In this document: positions 20,820-31,489 of the stretch, one piece after another | Layout: each line of letters opens with the position of its first letter | Numbering within the stretch: the first letter of the stretch is position 1 | Assembly (NCBI RefSeq): GCF_026914185.1 | Contig: NC_070565.1 | Coordinates: 4,588,001-4,652,000, forward strand | Reading direction: 5' to 3' | DNA length: 64,000 nucleotides | Origin: Puccinia triticina | Lineage: Eukaryota > Basidiomycota > Pucciniomycetes > Pucciniales > Pucciniaceae | Notes under the pieces: model-generated | What the model saw: only the letters and a program-made list of their open reading frames with translations | Database searches by the model: none | What the model was told of the DNA's origin: nothing | Translations under genes and position numbers: made by a program

Positions 20820-23800
20820 GTAAAGCTTTCACCAGGAATGGTCCAGCAAAGGAATCTCTCATCTTCTTGGGGCCAGATAAGTTATTGAAGTTTGCTGTTG
20901 ATATCAGGACTTTGTCACCTACTTTGAAGGATGGTTCTTTATGGGTCTTGTCCCATCTCTCTTTGTTATAAGAGGTAGCTTCTGTTATGCATTGCTCAGC
21001 ATGTTTCCTTGCTTTCTCAAAGATCTTTCCATAGGCAAGGGCAGTAGGATGAATGTCTACAGAGTCTTGCTTCAAGAAATTTCTAGGAAAGTTTGGGATC
21101 CAGCCTTTCTCCAGGATTGCAGGAGGTTTTCCAGTGGTTGAGTGTATACTGGTGCAGTAAGCTAGCTCAAGTATTGGTAGAAGTGACACCCAATCATGAG
21201 TGTATCCATCATTGTCTTTGAATTCTAGTCCATAGGCACAAAATCTCCTGATCATATCCTCAAGTGTTTGTATCATCCTTTCAGCTAGACCATCAGTCTG
21301 GGGGTGGTAAGCAGTAGAAAAGGAGAGTTTTGTTCCTAGCATACTATGCAAGCCAGTCCAGAATTCAGATGTGAATTTGGGATCTCTGTCAGATATGATG
21401 ATTCTTGGGATGCCAGTTCTAGGCATCACTCTGTTCCAAAACAGTATGGCAGTGTCCATTGCAGAGTCATCCTTGAAGCAGGGCACAAATATTGGAGTCT
21501 TGGAGTATCTGTCTACTATTACCAGACAAGCATTGAAACTAGCAGCTCCTCCAGGGGATAAGGAAGTTACCCAATCCATGTTGATCACATCCCATGGTTT
21601 AGAAGGTTCTTCAATCTTCATGAGCAGTCCAAATCTCTTGCCTGTGGCTTTGTTTGCTTTCTGGAATCTATCACAAGAAGAGAAGTATTCACCAGTGTCT
21701 TGTCTCCAATTAGCCCACCAGGCAGTATCAGCTACTTTCTCCAAAGTCCTGTCTTCAGAAAAATGGCCAGAGTATACACTGTCATGGCATTCATGCAAGA
21801 TGGTGTTAATGCTGTCTTTGTCAGCTAGAACTAGCACAGAATTGTGTTTTTCTCTGAAGTAGATGAGGCCATCAAATAGTGAGAATCTTCCTTCATCATA
21901 TAACTTTCTCCAAGGTTCCTGTAGAGAGTTTTTCAGTTGGGAATCCTTGGAATCTTTCAGCAAAAGCTCAGACAAGATAGTAGTGTTTTTATCTTGCTGG
22001 TAACCTTTTCTTACTGAGTCAAAGAATTCATTCTTGAAGGTAGATACATGTATACCCATGATGGGGAATCTATCATCATCTTTGTCTTCTGGGTCATAAG
22101 CAGGGTTACTTGGATCATTTGGCAAAGCCCATCTACTGAGTCCATCAGCATTCTTGTGAATATTCCCATCTCTGTGGATTATGGTCATATTGCCTCTGTA
22201 TTCCTGAATAGCTATCTGCCACCTGAGCATGTGTCTGTTGGGAGTCTTCATGTTCAGTAGTGATCTCAAAGCTGTGCAATCTGTTACAACATGAAATACA
22301 CTGCCATCCAAGTAATAATGGAGTTTTTCTAGGGCCCAAACCAAGCATAAGCATTCAAGTTGGCTGGCACCATATCTTGTTTCACTGTCCTTCAGTTGTC
22401 TGGATATGAAAACAATAGGTCTCTCTTTTCTTACTCCATCAATGACTTGGACTTGATGTAAAGCAGCACCTAGACCAGTCATACTAGCATCTACATATAG
22501 TGTAAAAGGATGGGCCCATTCAGGAAACAGTAGCAATGGAGCTGTGGTCAGTTTCTCTTTTAACAAGTTGTAGGCTACTATCCTATGGTGAGTCATCTCA
22601 TATATGACATCAATACTTGTAAGCTCAGTTAGAGGTTTTGCTATCTCTGCAAACTTCTCAATGTGCTGTCTGTAGTAACCAGCAAAACCAAGAAAGGATT
22701 GCATTTCTTTCCTACTACTAGGCACAGGCTTTTGGAGGACAGCAGCTACTTTGTTCTGGTCTATTCCTATGGCAATTCCAGAGACAAGATGGCCTAGAGC
22801 TTTGATCTGATCAAATCCAAAGTTACACTTCTTCAGGGAGATCTTCATGTTCATATTGATGACAACTTTCAGTATCCTGTCTATCCTATTAAGGTGTTCA
22901 TCCCAATTGTTGGACATAATGATGATATCATCAATGTAGATAATGACCCACTTCTCATCAATTTCTTTTCTGAACTCAATGTCCATCATTCTCTGGAAAT
23001 GAGAGGGGGCATTCTTGATCCCAAAGGGCATTCTCAGGTATTCATAGATTCCCTTGTGCATAATAATCCTGAGTAGGTGTCTGGAATCTTCTGCAATGAC
23101 ATTCTGGTGAAAACCTTTAAGTACATCCATACTAGTCAGATACTTAGCTCTTGCCAGGTTGTTCAGAGTCTCACTAATCTTGGGAATGGGATATCTGTCT
23201 GAAGCAGTATAGGAGTTCAAAGCTCTGAAGTCTCCTACCATTCTGGACTTTCCATTATGCCAGGCAATGATTACAGGAGTAGTGATCTCAACTACTTCAT
23301 TATGGCCAACTTTCCTCAGAACATTCAGGTTTACTAGCTCTTCAATATGTTGCTCAAGAGCTTCTCTGCTTTTGGGGCTGGCAGGGTAAGGAGGTCTTCT
23401 GAGGAGAGGAGGATATGGTCTCTCAGTTGTCAGCTTGAGATGAACTTCATGACCCTGAATGGCACCAAGGGGCTGGTTGGTGTTAGAGAAAGCAAGGTTG
23501 TTTTTGTAGAGGACTTCAAACAACTTTTCCTTTTGCTCAATGGTTAGCTTATCACTGAACTTAGCTTCACACAGTTCTTCTGCAATAAATTGTTGCAGTT
23601 GGGGATTAGATTTCTTTACAGCAGAGATTTCATTTGAAGGACTCATCTTTTCCAGATGATGGGATTTGAAACTGAATTTCTTCCTCTTATTCTCATTCCC
23701 AATAGTGAAGAATCTCTCTTTACTGTTTGTGATATCAAAACCATACAGAGACATGTAATCATTTCCAAGTATGAGGTAGTTGATTCTGGCATTTTTCATC

Positions 23801-24837
23801 ACCACAAATTCTGCTAGAATTCTTACTGAAACTTTAGTGTGAGGAAAAATCAAAGCCATTTCTATTATGCCCATTGGCTGTAATTGATCACTACAGCTGT
23901 GGAATTTAGCATGGTTAATCGGCATAAGTTTGTTTTCCCATTCTGGTATTATAGAATCTAGCAATCTGTTGCTGATGATTGAGCAAGAAGCTCCACTATC
24001 AAGAAGACATGAGTGTTCTCTGGATTCAATGAGGACAGTAGTGAGATTTGCTTTTCCAGTAAGATGAGCTTTTCCCCTATCAGGTTTACATTTCATCAGT
24101 CTAGCATCCTCTATATGTGAAGACTGGCAGGATTTGTCCCAGGTCTGAGGTTGATGAGTTTCAGCTTGAATTTCAGCTAAGGAGAAGTCTTGGCTTATTT
24201 CACACTCTACAGCATGTTCTCCAAAATCAAAGTCAACTAAAGGATCATAATTGGCACCATTTCCATTGTCCATGGCAAGGATCATGTGATTGGTTCTATG
24301 ATTCTCTTCCTCTTCATCTAGTTCTGATTCAGATTTATGTGGTTCACCTTGATCTTCTCCCTTGTCACTCTTGGGATCATCATCATCATCCATTCCTACA
24401 TTATTTATTCTGTTCTTCTTCTTAGGGCATTCCCTGGAGAAGTGGCCAGTTTTTTTGCAGAAATGGCATATAAGTTTTTCCTTTTCAGGGGCAGAGACAG
24501 GATTCCTTTTTGTAGAGGAGTCAGTTGGCTTATCAGTTTTCTCAGGGGCAGGATTGTTTCTCCACTGGGATCTGTTTGGAGTATTATAATTGTTTGTCAC
24601 AGGCTTGTTCCTCTTCATGACTCTGTCTATGACTTCTTCAGCAATTATAACCATATCCTCAAAGCTCATCTCTGTAGCATCTCTTTTGTATCTGCTTTTA
24701 ATAGCATGCTCAAGGTTTGGAGGGCATTGCTTTAAGATTTTCTCACAAATAAGATACTCACTGAGTTCAGGTTGATAAGCTTTCAGTCTTTCTCTCTGAT
24801 TACCAAACCATTTATGGATTTTCCTCCCATCTATGGT
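20785..24837 (-). pseudogene. Gypsy Gag-Pol polyprotein (C-terminal Gag, protease, RT, RNase H, integrase)
   Basis: The frame of about 1350 residues contains, in order: the end of Gag; a CCHC zinc knuckle [14 protein letters not shown] (near residues 126-139); an acidic linker; an aspartic protease site LLDSGAS (near 280-286); reverse transcriptase with YIDDIIIMS; RNase H with [12 protein letters not shown]; a zinc-binding HHCC region ([13 protein letters not shown]..., ending CDRFQ, so the last Cys is lost); and an integrase core with the DDE pattern (MDWVTSL..., [24 protein letters not shown]). The upstream Gag part continues in the same genomic frame beyond the MITE at 24837-25008. The frame has no true ATG of its own. 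It would make the enzymes for reverse transcription and integration, but the breaks make it non-functional as one polyprotein. Confidence 0.93.
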
Positions 24838-25008
24838 CTTCAAAGTTGAATTTCATGCATGTATAAATGCATAAATCATAAATTCATAAAACTTTGTTTG
24901 CAGGGGATCTCACCAATCTGCTTAAGTAATCTTTGGCTTTCCCAGCCAAAGAATTTTTATGAATTTATGATTTACGCATTTATGCATGCATGAATTCCAA
25001 CTTTGACA
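24837..25008. mobile_element. MITE inserted in the Gypsy gag-pol frame
   Basis: The arms CAAAGTTGAATTTCATGCAT and ATGCATGAATTCCAACTTTG plus ATGCATAAATC/GATTTACGCAT-type repeats form an inverted repeat. The termini and arms match MITEs at 56781-56920 and, more distantly, 47741-47938. The insert puts a stop at the end of the gag frame. The pol frame resumes in the same genomic frame on the other side, consistent with an insert length near a multiple of three. Confidence 0.8.
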
Positions 25009-26085
25009 ACCATAATCATAGGTAAAGTGATCATTCTCAAACTCCTGTTGCATTTTCCATTTCCAGTTCTCAGCGCCAAACTTATTTCTGATGGCATTCT
25101 TCCACCAGGCCCAAGATTTGTTTCCATACTGATCTCTGATGCCTAGGTACCAATTCCTTGCTGTGTCAGTCAACAGGATTGTTAATCTACTGATTATCAT
25201 ATTATATAGCATCAAGTAGTCTCTGACAAGGATATCAGTGTTTTTAATCCAAAGTTCATGATTGTAAGGCAATTCTCCAGAGAATTTCTCCCAGTCTCCA
25301 TTCTTAGGGATACCTTTCCACAATTCCTTCCTCATTTCAAAGTCTACTGTTCCATGATCAATGTAGGGGAACTCTTCTTGAGCATTTGCATCAGGAGTAT
25401 TGCTTGCAGGCTTGGGGGAGTTATCTCTTGATGGTCTCTGGGGTTCAGGAGTAGGAACAGGAGGAGGGGCTCTGTGTTCCTGTCGTTGCTCATGGTGGAC
25501 ATTCTGAAAGGGATTATTGTACAAGAGATGAGGGGGTTGGTCTCTGTCATCTGGTATTATCAAGGAATCCAGCTTTGAGCTCACAGAGTTTACTACAGAA
25601 GATATGTCACTGAATCTCCTCTTAGATTGTTCAAATCTGTTGTGCTCATTGGCATGAAGGTCATTGATCTGATTACCAATGGATGAAAGATTGTTGCTCA
25701 CTTTCTCTTCAAAATCTTTCAGATTTTGACCAATTGTATCCATGTTAGAATGGCATTGGGATTCATTTACCAGAATTAAATCTTGAACTGTCTCAAACTT
25801 CTCATCTATGTGTTTCTTCAGTTGTTCTAACACATTGTTATTCACTGTGGACTTCTCTCTGGCACTTTCACCTATGTTGTTCAGGATTTGATCAAGCAAA
25901 AAGGGAATGAATTCATTTTTAAACAGATCAAGAATGGAATGATTCAGGACATCTTTAAAATTGCTGACACAAGATTCAAGAAGAGTACCAGGAATGGTTT
26001 CAACAGTACCAGATAATTCAGAGAGAAATTTAGAGAACAGGACTTGTAATTTTTCTTCTAGAAACAAAGGGCCATTTCTAGACAT
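24922..26085 (-). pseudogene. Gypsy Gag (N-terminal part), cut off by a MITE
   Basis: It starts MSRNGPLFLEEKLQVLFSKF. Residues 1-170 are predicted to be mostly helical (coiled-coil-like, with repeated hydrophobic heptads around EQLKKHIDEKFETVQDLI and NLSSIGNQINDLHANEHNRF). A proline-rich linker (APPPVPTPEPQRPSRD) follows, then the retrotransposon Gag region (DWEKFSGE, DTARNWYLGIRDQYGNKSWAWW, NAIRNKFGAENWKWKMQQEF). The last 20 codons are read through the MITE and are not original. Gag forms the particle that packages element RNA. Confidence 0.85.
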
Positions 26086-26290
26086 TTCAGTGTTAAGATT
26101 ATTGAGGAAAAATTATCTATTTGAAGGATCAGAGAGATTGTCAATATCTAAACTAAGGCCTAGTGGGGAATCACTACTTAAAGAACTTTTAGGCAAAGAT
26201 TCATCTAATAAGGGCCTCTCCCCCTGGCTCTCCCGCGTCCATAGCCTCTCCTCACTCCTTGTGTTGCTCTCATTAGGTATTCTCCTATTT

Positions 26291-26998
26291 CTAGAACTCT
26301 CTGAGTGTCGTCCTGGGGGCGTCTCCAGTTGTTTTGAGGATGGGGGGGTTGTGGCCTGCAAATTCTTGCGGCATTGGAGGATAAAGGTGTGGATTGTAGC
26401 CGCCAGTCTGATGATGCGGGCTGGGGCGGAATAACTGAACCACCTCTCGCGGTATAGAAGCTGGTGGTGGCCTCACTTGGAGTGTCTGCGGCGGTGGCGG
26501 CGGCGCCATTGGAGGTCCTTGGTAATGCTGGCTCTCTGGGCGCGGCTGAGATTGCGGCAGTGGTTGAAACTGGGGTTGATTGAGGGGGATAGTACCCTGG
26601 AACTCTTGCGCTATGGCCTGTAGTTGAGAACCCGTGGGTTCTGGCGTTGGCGTCGCTAGAATAGGTTGCTGACTGGTGTGTGGCACCATGGCTAGCTGTG
26701 AATGAGGCCGGGTTATTTGCGCTGTCGAGTTCTGCGGTCCTGGGCCGTTGTTCTGATTCATTAAGGACACTTCCAGGTTGTGTAGCTCGTCTCTGGGTAT
26801 CCATTCTTGACAGAGACGGATACCATCTGTCCTCCCAACTAGTTCTATTATCATCTCCTGCGTCAGAGAAGCTTGGGAGAGGAGGCGCTTCATGGTTAAC
26901 GTGTTCTGCGCCTCCCTGGCGCGGACAAAGAGGTCAAACTGCTCGTTGAACATGCTGATGAGGCTGGATAGTTCCTCCTCTTCCAGGATAAGATCCAT
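26291..26998 (-). CDS. proline/glutamine-rich leader frame of the Gypsy element
   Basis: It begins with a true ATG (MDLILEEEELSSLISMFNEQF). The first 80 residues are helical and charged, the rest is Pro/Gln-rich (for example QFQPLPQSQPRPESQHYQG). It lies between the 5' LTR and gag in a different frame from gag, with a second overlapping frame ending in an RG-rich tail (GVRRGYGRGRARGRG, about 26210-26255). Upstream leader frames (27095-27944, minus) have Lys/Ser- and Pro-rich composition. These could be spliced or shifted Gag pieces. No family is recognised. Confidence 0.4.
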   Translation of the reverse strand: MDLILEEEELSSLISMFNEQFDLFVRAREAQNTLTMKRLLSQASLTQEMIIELVGRTDGIRLCQEWIPRDELHNLEVSLMNQNNGPGPQNSTAQITRPHSQLAMVPHTSQQPILATPTPEPTGSQLQAIAQEFQGTIPLNQPQFQPLPQSQPRPESQHYQGPPMAPPPPPQTLQVRPPPASIPREVVQLFRPSPHHQTGGYNPHLYPPMPQEFAGHNPPILKTTGDAPRTTLREF

Positions 26999-28111
26999 AG
27001 GTCCGGAGGACGCCTCCCGTCAAGGGCTCTGAGTGTACGGAAGGAGGGCTAGATTGGACGGCGCCGTGGGTCTCAAGCCCTCTGGGTTGATAGGCTAGGA
27101 GGGCGGTTGACTCGTCTGAGGAGGGTTCACCGTTAAATCTATTTTTTCCCTGTCGATAGGCCGCGGGACCGGCGTGGATCTGCTTGACGCTAGAGCTATA
27201 GATGTCTCTCTTGGCTGGTATAGAGCCGGAGGGATCCCGGTGTCTGGGGGGAGCGGCTCCTCTTCCGGGAGCTTGAGGAAGTCCTCCTGTAGTTCTGGCA
27301 AGGCTGCTTCTAGCCCTTCAAAGCCGTTCTTTGGCGGCTGGGCTGGTCTCTGCCATTTCTGAGGTGGGGAGGCATTGCAATTACGCGTAAGAAATTGTGA
27401 GAAAAAGTAGGAGAAAAAGATTTAAAGATTGTTTAAAGTAAAATACCTGAGGATTTAGTTTTAGCGGAAATCCTCTTGCTTTTCCTAGTAGTAGAAGACG
27501 TTTTTTTCTTATTTTCCTTTGCGCTTGGCTTCGCTGAGGAGTTAGAAGTCCACTCGGCTATATTAACAGGAGCTACGGTCCTTTTTTGACGAGTTTTCGG
27601 CGCTTTTGCTGTAGCAATAGGAGTCCACGCGGTGCTACTGATCAAATTGCCGTTACACGGATTTGCTATTATTTTGTCGTCGTAATTTTCTTCGTCTGCG
27701 CTAGTCTACGCCGTCAAGAATTTTTTACAGTAAGCTGCGGTCATTGTAGATAAGAAGCAGCAGAATCTTTTGAGCTTACTCCGTTCTTCGCTATCTCTTC
27801 TTGATCCGAAGATATAGAGGGTTCTGGGGAGGATAAGTCCAACGAAGGGATAAATAGCGGCGCGGAGGAGTTGCAATTCTGCACTTTCACGAGTACACAG
27901 GACGTAAAAAAAAATTTCAAGGGTTCAGTTAGGAAATTTATCAATATAAAAGCAATTTCAGATAATTTTGGAAGAATTTTAGTGTTAGTAGGATATGTAG
28001 AAAAAATTTTAAAGTTATTTTTTTCGAATTTTAAGAGTTTTTTGTTAGATTTAGTCAGGATGATCAGTCCTTTGGCTTTATAGCAGTCTAGAATTATGGA
28101 TAGGTGAGTAA

Positions 28112-28133
28112 TTTTCCCAATGAGGCCCCCAAT
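28112..28133 (-). other. primer binding site region of the Gypsy element
   Basis: Immediately inside the 5' LTR (minus strand) the sequence reads ATTGGGGGCCTCATTGGG. TGGGGGCCTC starts two bases from the LTR end, the usual position of a tRNA primer site. The priming tRNA was not identified. Confidence 0.6.
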
Positions 28134-30216
28134 TGTGAGCCTGAGTCTCTATAGTGACAGCAGGGCACAAGAAATGGGGGGGGGCAATAGTTGGATTTCT
28201 TTGGATAAAGAAAATTCAACTATAAGAGAAAGAGAGAAAGAGAGAGAAACAGAGCAGGATCAGGATAAAGAGAAGTACTAGTTTAATCTAGTGGGAATGC
28301 ACGTCCACTGGCAATGCTACTCTTCAGAAGAGTGCTGCTAATCTGTGCTAGAAAAAAGCTACAGCTTCCTCTCAGGAGGGTATCTGGATTAGATAAGTTT
28401 AATCCAGCCACAATTTTTTAGCTTCCTTCTGGATAGTCTAGGTTCACAAAGGGAAACCTGAGGGACAGCTCTGTAACCTAGATTTGAGGCAAAGGCCAAC
28501 TGATAAGAAGGGACAGCCCTGTGATCAAGATTGAGGCAAAGGCCAGTAGATTTGGAGGGACAGCCCTGTGATCAAGAAGAAGATAAAAACCAACAGAAAA
28601 GAGCAGATCAAGCAAGACACAGAGTTGTACCTCTGAGATAAACAAGGTTCAGATAAAGAGGTTACTTACTGTCAATATCCTAGGCGCCTGTGACGGTAGG
28701 TATACTGGGAGTGTTGTAAACTCTTTGGTGGTGATCCTGAGGTTATCTGGGTGGTGGTTCTGGTGTGCTGAAGTCTGTAGATCCGCCTCAGGCAAGGGGG
28801 ATCCTGACTAAGAAAATTTTCACAGTTTGCTTATGTAATTTACATATGTACATGTGGTTTGGCGCGCCTAGTAGCGCTGACACGTCACAACTGCGCATGC
28901 GCGCCACAACTCAATAACTCAGGGAAGGAGCATAGTTACAAGGAATTGGTAAGTTGTAACTAGGGTTAAAATTGCATGATGAAACAGAATATGAAGTCTA
29001 ATTAAGGTTATCTCTTAAGATGAAAAAGATATGAAGTAATTCACCAGGGGAGATTTTGACGCACTCTCCAGAGAGTGCCATACTGTACCCTTTTTCCACA
29101 ACTGTGCTGGATGCCTTTGATGAAAGTAGTGCAAGAATTAATGAAAAATTCTGGAACTAATCCACAAATGATTTGAAACTGATCCTGTATTCAGGCATAA
29201 ACAATCCAAAAGTCATGAAGAAGTCAAATGGAAAAAAACTGGAATACGGTTGAAACCACTAAGACACAATGGCCACAATCAAAGCATAATTCCATTTGAA
29301 GTGTTTGGTAATTAAGATGAATGATTGGTTTTCAATTCATATTATTTATATGTGCATGAAGGTGGTAATTGTTTTCACTTTTCTAATCTAACTGTAATGT
29401 GCGTGTGTGCAAGTTTGTTACAAATTGCAGGTTGGGCCTCCCGCAGATCAACAACATGTACATCCCTGTGAGAATGATGTGAAAGGCCCATCTGAATTGG
29501 CATATTTTGCTAAAGAAGGCTGGTATCATCTGGAATTCAGCCAAAAAATGATGAAAGTAGGGTTAAAATATGAGTCAAGTCAAGCTTGGAGGTGTGTGGT
29601 CACAGATTTCAGATAGACATCCTGCCTTCTTAACATATATAAGCTTGTGAGTTGTTTTTGTATTTGTTTGTTTTCCAATGTCTCCATGCACATGCATGTG
29701 AGTTTTTTTCCACTTTGCCAATGTCACCTTCGTGTACGCGCGTACATTAGGGTGACAGATCACTGGAGGCGCCTTTCACAGCTCCATTACAAGTAAAAAC
29801 TGGTCAGAAAGCCATTAAAGCCCCCGCAGGTAACATTTACGTTGTTTGGAACCCCTTTGACATAGAGAAATTGATTAGCAGAAATTCACCATAAATGAGT
29901 AATAGTTGGGCATTGATTAACTATGATTTCATGACAGATTGTAATTAAGTTATACTTAGAAAATCAAGTGGTTCTATACAACATTGAATAAGGTCCTGTG
30001 ATAATTTGGCATCACTTCCAACACACTTCCCATTGACTTCTGAAGAATTTATCAATCATTTCCTAATCCACATCAGACTCACATCAGACCCAGAACAACA
30101 TAAAATTATACTCTGGCACTCTCTGGAGAGTGTGTCAAATTCTCCCCTGGTGATTCATATGTAAAAGGTAGAAAAAGGCAGCTTTTAGGTCAGCTGAGTT
30201 GACTCTAAGGCTGACA
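28134..30216 (-). repeat. 5' LTR of the Gypsy element, interrupted by a TIR transposon
   Basis: It matches 19457-20425 almost base for base, apart from an insertion at 29042-30152. The LTR resumes with ATTCATATGTAAAAGG, exactly where the intact copy continues. Confidence 0.92.
29042..30152. mobile_element. non-autonomous TIR transposon inside the 5' LTR, TSD ATT
   Basis: The termini are inverted: CACCAGGGGAGATTTTGACG...CTCTCCAGAGAGTGCCA on the left and TGGCACTCTCTGGAGAGTGT...TCTCCCCTGGTG on the right, about 38 bp each. Comparison with the intact LTR gives ATT (29039-29041 and 30153-30155) as the duplicated target. It is 1111 bp with no significant coding frame. A truncated relative lies at 3000-3591. 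The 3-bp AT-rich duplication suggests the PIF/Harbinger superfamily. Confidence 0.9.
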
Positions 30217-30249
30217 TCAACTGGCAGCAGTTTCTCAAGTTTTTTTCAT

Positions 30250-30390
30250 AGTGCAAGATGGTAGATTGCAGGATGAGGAAGAGGCTTGGATCTCCAGCCT
30301 CTCGAACCTTGAGTATGGTCCGTGACATGTACATGTAGTCTATGTACATGTGAGTCTGTGCTGCAGAGCCCGCGCTACAGCTCATAACAA
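30250..30390. repeat. dispersed repeat, inverted copy at 60050-60185
   Basis: Blocks such as CAAGATGGTAGATTGCAGGATGAGGAAGAGGCTTGGATC, the ACATGTACATGTAGTCTATGTACATG segment and the GAGCTGTAGC edge recur in reverse orientation at 60050-60185. It is non-coding. Confidence 0.75.
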
Positions 30391-31489
30391 TAACCCAGCT
30401 TCAGCTCTCAGACCAACACATGCTGTGAGAGTTGAGAGTGAGCTCAGCGGTTATTTACAAATATGAGGGCTGTGATGAGAGATGGTGGTAAGGGTAAGTC
30501 TGGGGTGGTATGTAAATAGCTAGGGAGTACTGAACTGAGGGAAAGACAACTGGGGGGAGAGAGATCCTTATATAGACAAATGTGAGGAAGTATATCCCCC
30601 TGAGGGCCCCATTATACATCATAAATCATCAGATTCACAATGTCTGAGGGCTGCACTGCCAGGGGCTCTAGAAATCTGGTGGAGGAGGGGGCAAATTCGG
30701 GTTTGCACATTATAAACCTGATAATGGAGGCCTTCCCAACAACCCGGGACCTCAGATTTTTCAAGATTTCACAGGGAAGTCTGGGCTTGGTTGTCCCAGC
30801 CCCTAGATCCATCTAGATTTCCCTACAAAATCTGAGAAAGTCTGTGCTTCCAGAAGTTTCCCAATTCATCACGTTTAACACGGCGTCCAAACGGGCGCCC
30901 TTGTCCACATAGACGGCTCCCAGTCCCGTCCAGCCGCCAACCGTGGCCAAAGCGCGCCGCTCGACAGCAGAAAAGGCCCCCTCTCCATAGACCATCAAGC
31001 CCCACTCCCCCCCTTTCTTTTCCCCTTTAAAAAAATGCGAATATCTGTGGGTCATGATGAGCAATACTAGTATTATATTAGGTGGCGGCAAGAGAATAAA
31101 CACACGGCAAGGAGATAAGTTATACGGGGGTGGAAGAGGGCGCAGCATAAAGAAGAAAGAAAAGAGATCGATATATACACGTAACATCACACCCACATAC
31201 AATTATATATTGACTATTACTTAAACAATACGTAGTAGATATATATATATATATATATATGTTGGTAGTAGGGCAATTGGGTGGTGAAGGAAGGCTGAGA
31301 CAAAAGAGGAAGGAAAGGAGGAAGCAGGGCGGGCCGGGACAGAACAGAAGCAAGAGACGGCGATCGATTAATGGAAAGAAGCGCTAATGAGGGGGATCGG
31401 GCGAGTGAGGAGGCGGGGGGCAGATGACGAAGGAGCGGGATAGGCAAGAGACGCGAGCCAAGAAAGACGATCGGGGGGAGGGAGGAGGA
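30391..31489. other. intergenic; TATA-like block, (AT)n tract
   Basis: 30560-30590 carries GAGAGAGATCCTTATATAGACAAATGTGAGG, shared with 11996-12028. 30730-30835 holds a degraded GGAGGCCTTCCC..GAAATCT stretch related to the GGAGGACTTCCCGTC MITEs. A (AT)n microsatellite of about 24 bases lies at 31238-31261. No gene was recognised. The end of the 31490 gene faces it. Confidence 0.5.

Larger units (their letters stand above)
19452..30221 (-). mobile_element. Ty3/Gypsy LTR retrotransposon, degenerate, with TSD TCAAC
   Basis: Two LTRs, 19457-20425 and 28134-30216, share nearly identical sequence and begin TGTGAGCC and end GGCTGACA on the plus strand. They are flanked by TCAAC at 19452-19456 and 30217-30221, a 5-bp target duplication. 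The element is read on the minus strand: 5' LTR at the right, then leader, gag, pol and chromodomain, with the 3' LTR at the left. Gene order is protease, reverse transcriptase, RNase H, integrase, which places it in Ty3/Gypsy, and the chromodomain places it among chromoviruses. It is disabled by a MITE in gag-pol, a frameshift after integrase and a transposon in the 5' LTR. The LTRs remain very similar, so insertion was fairly recent. Confidence 0.93.
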
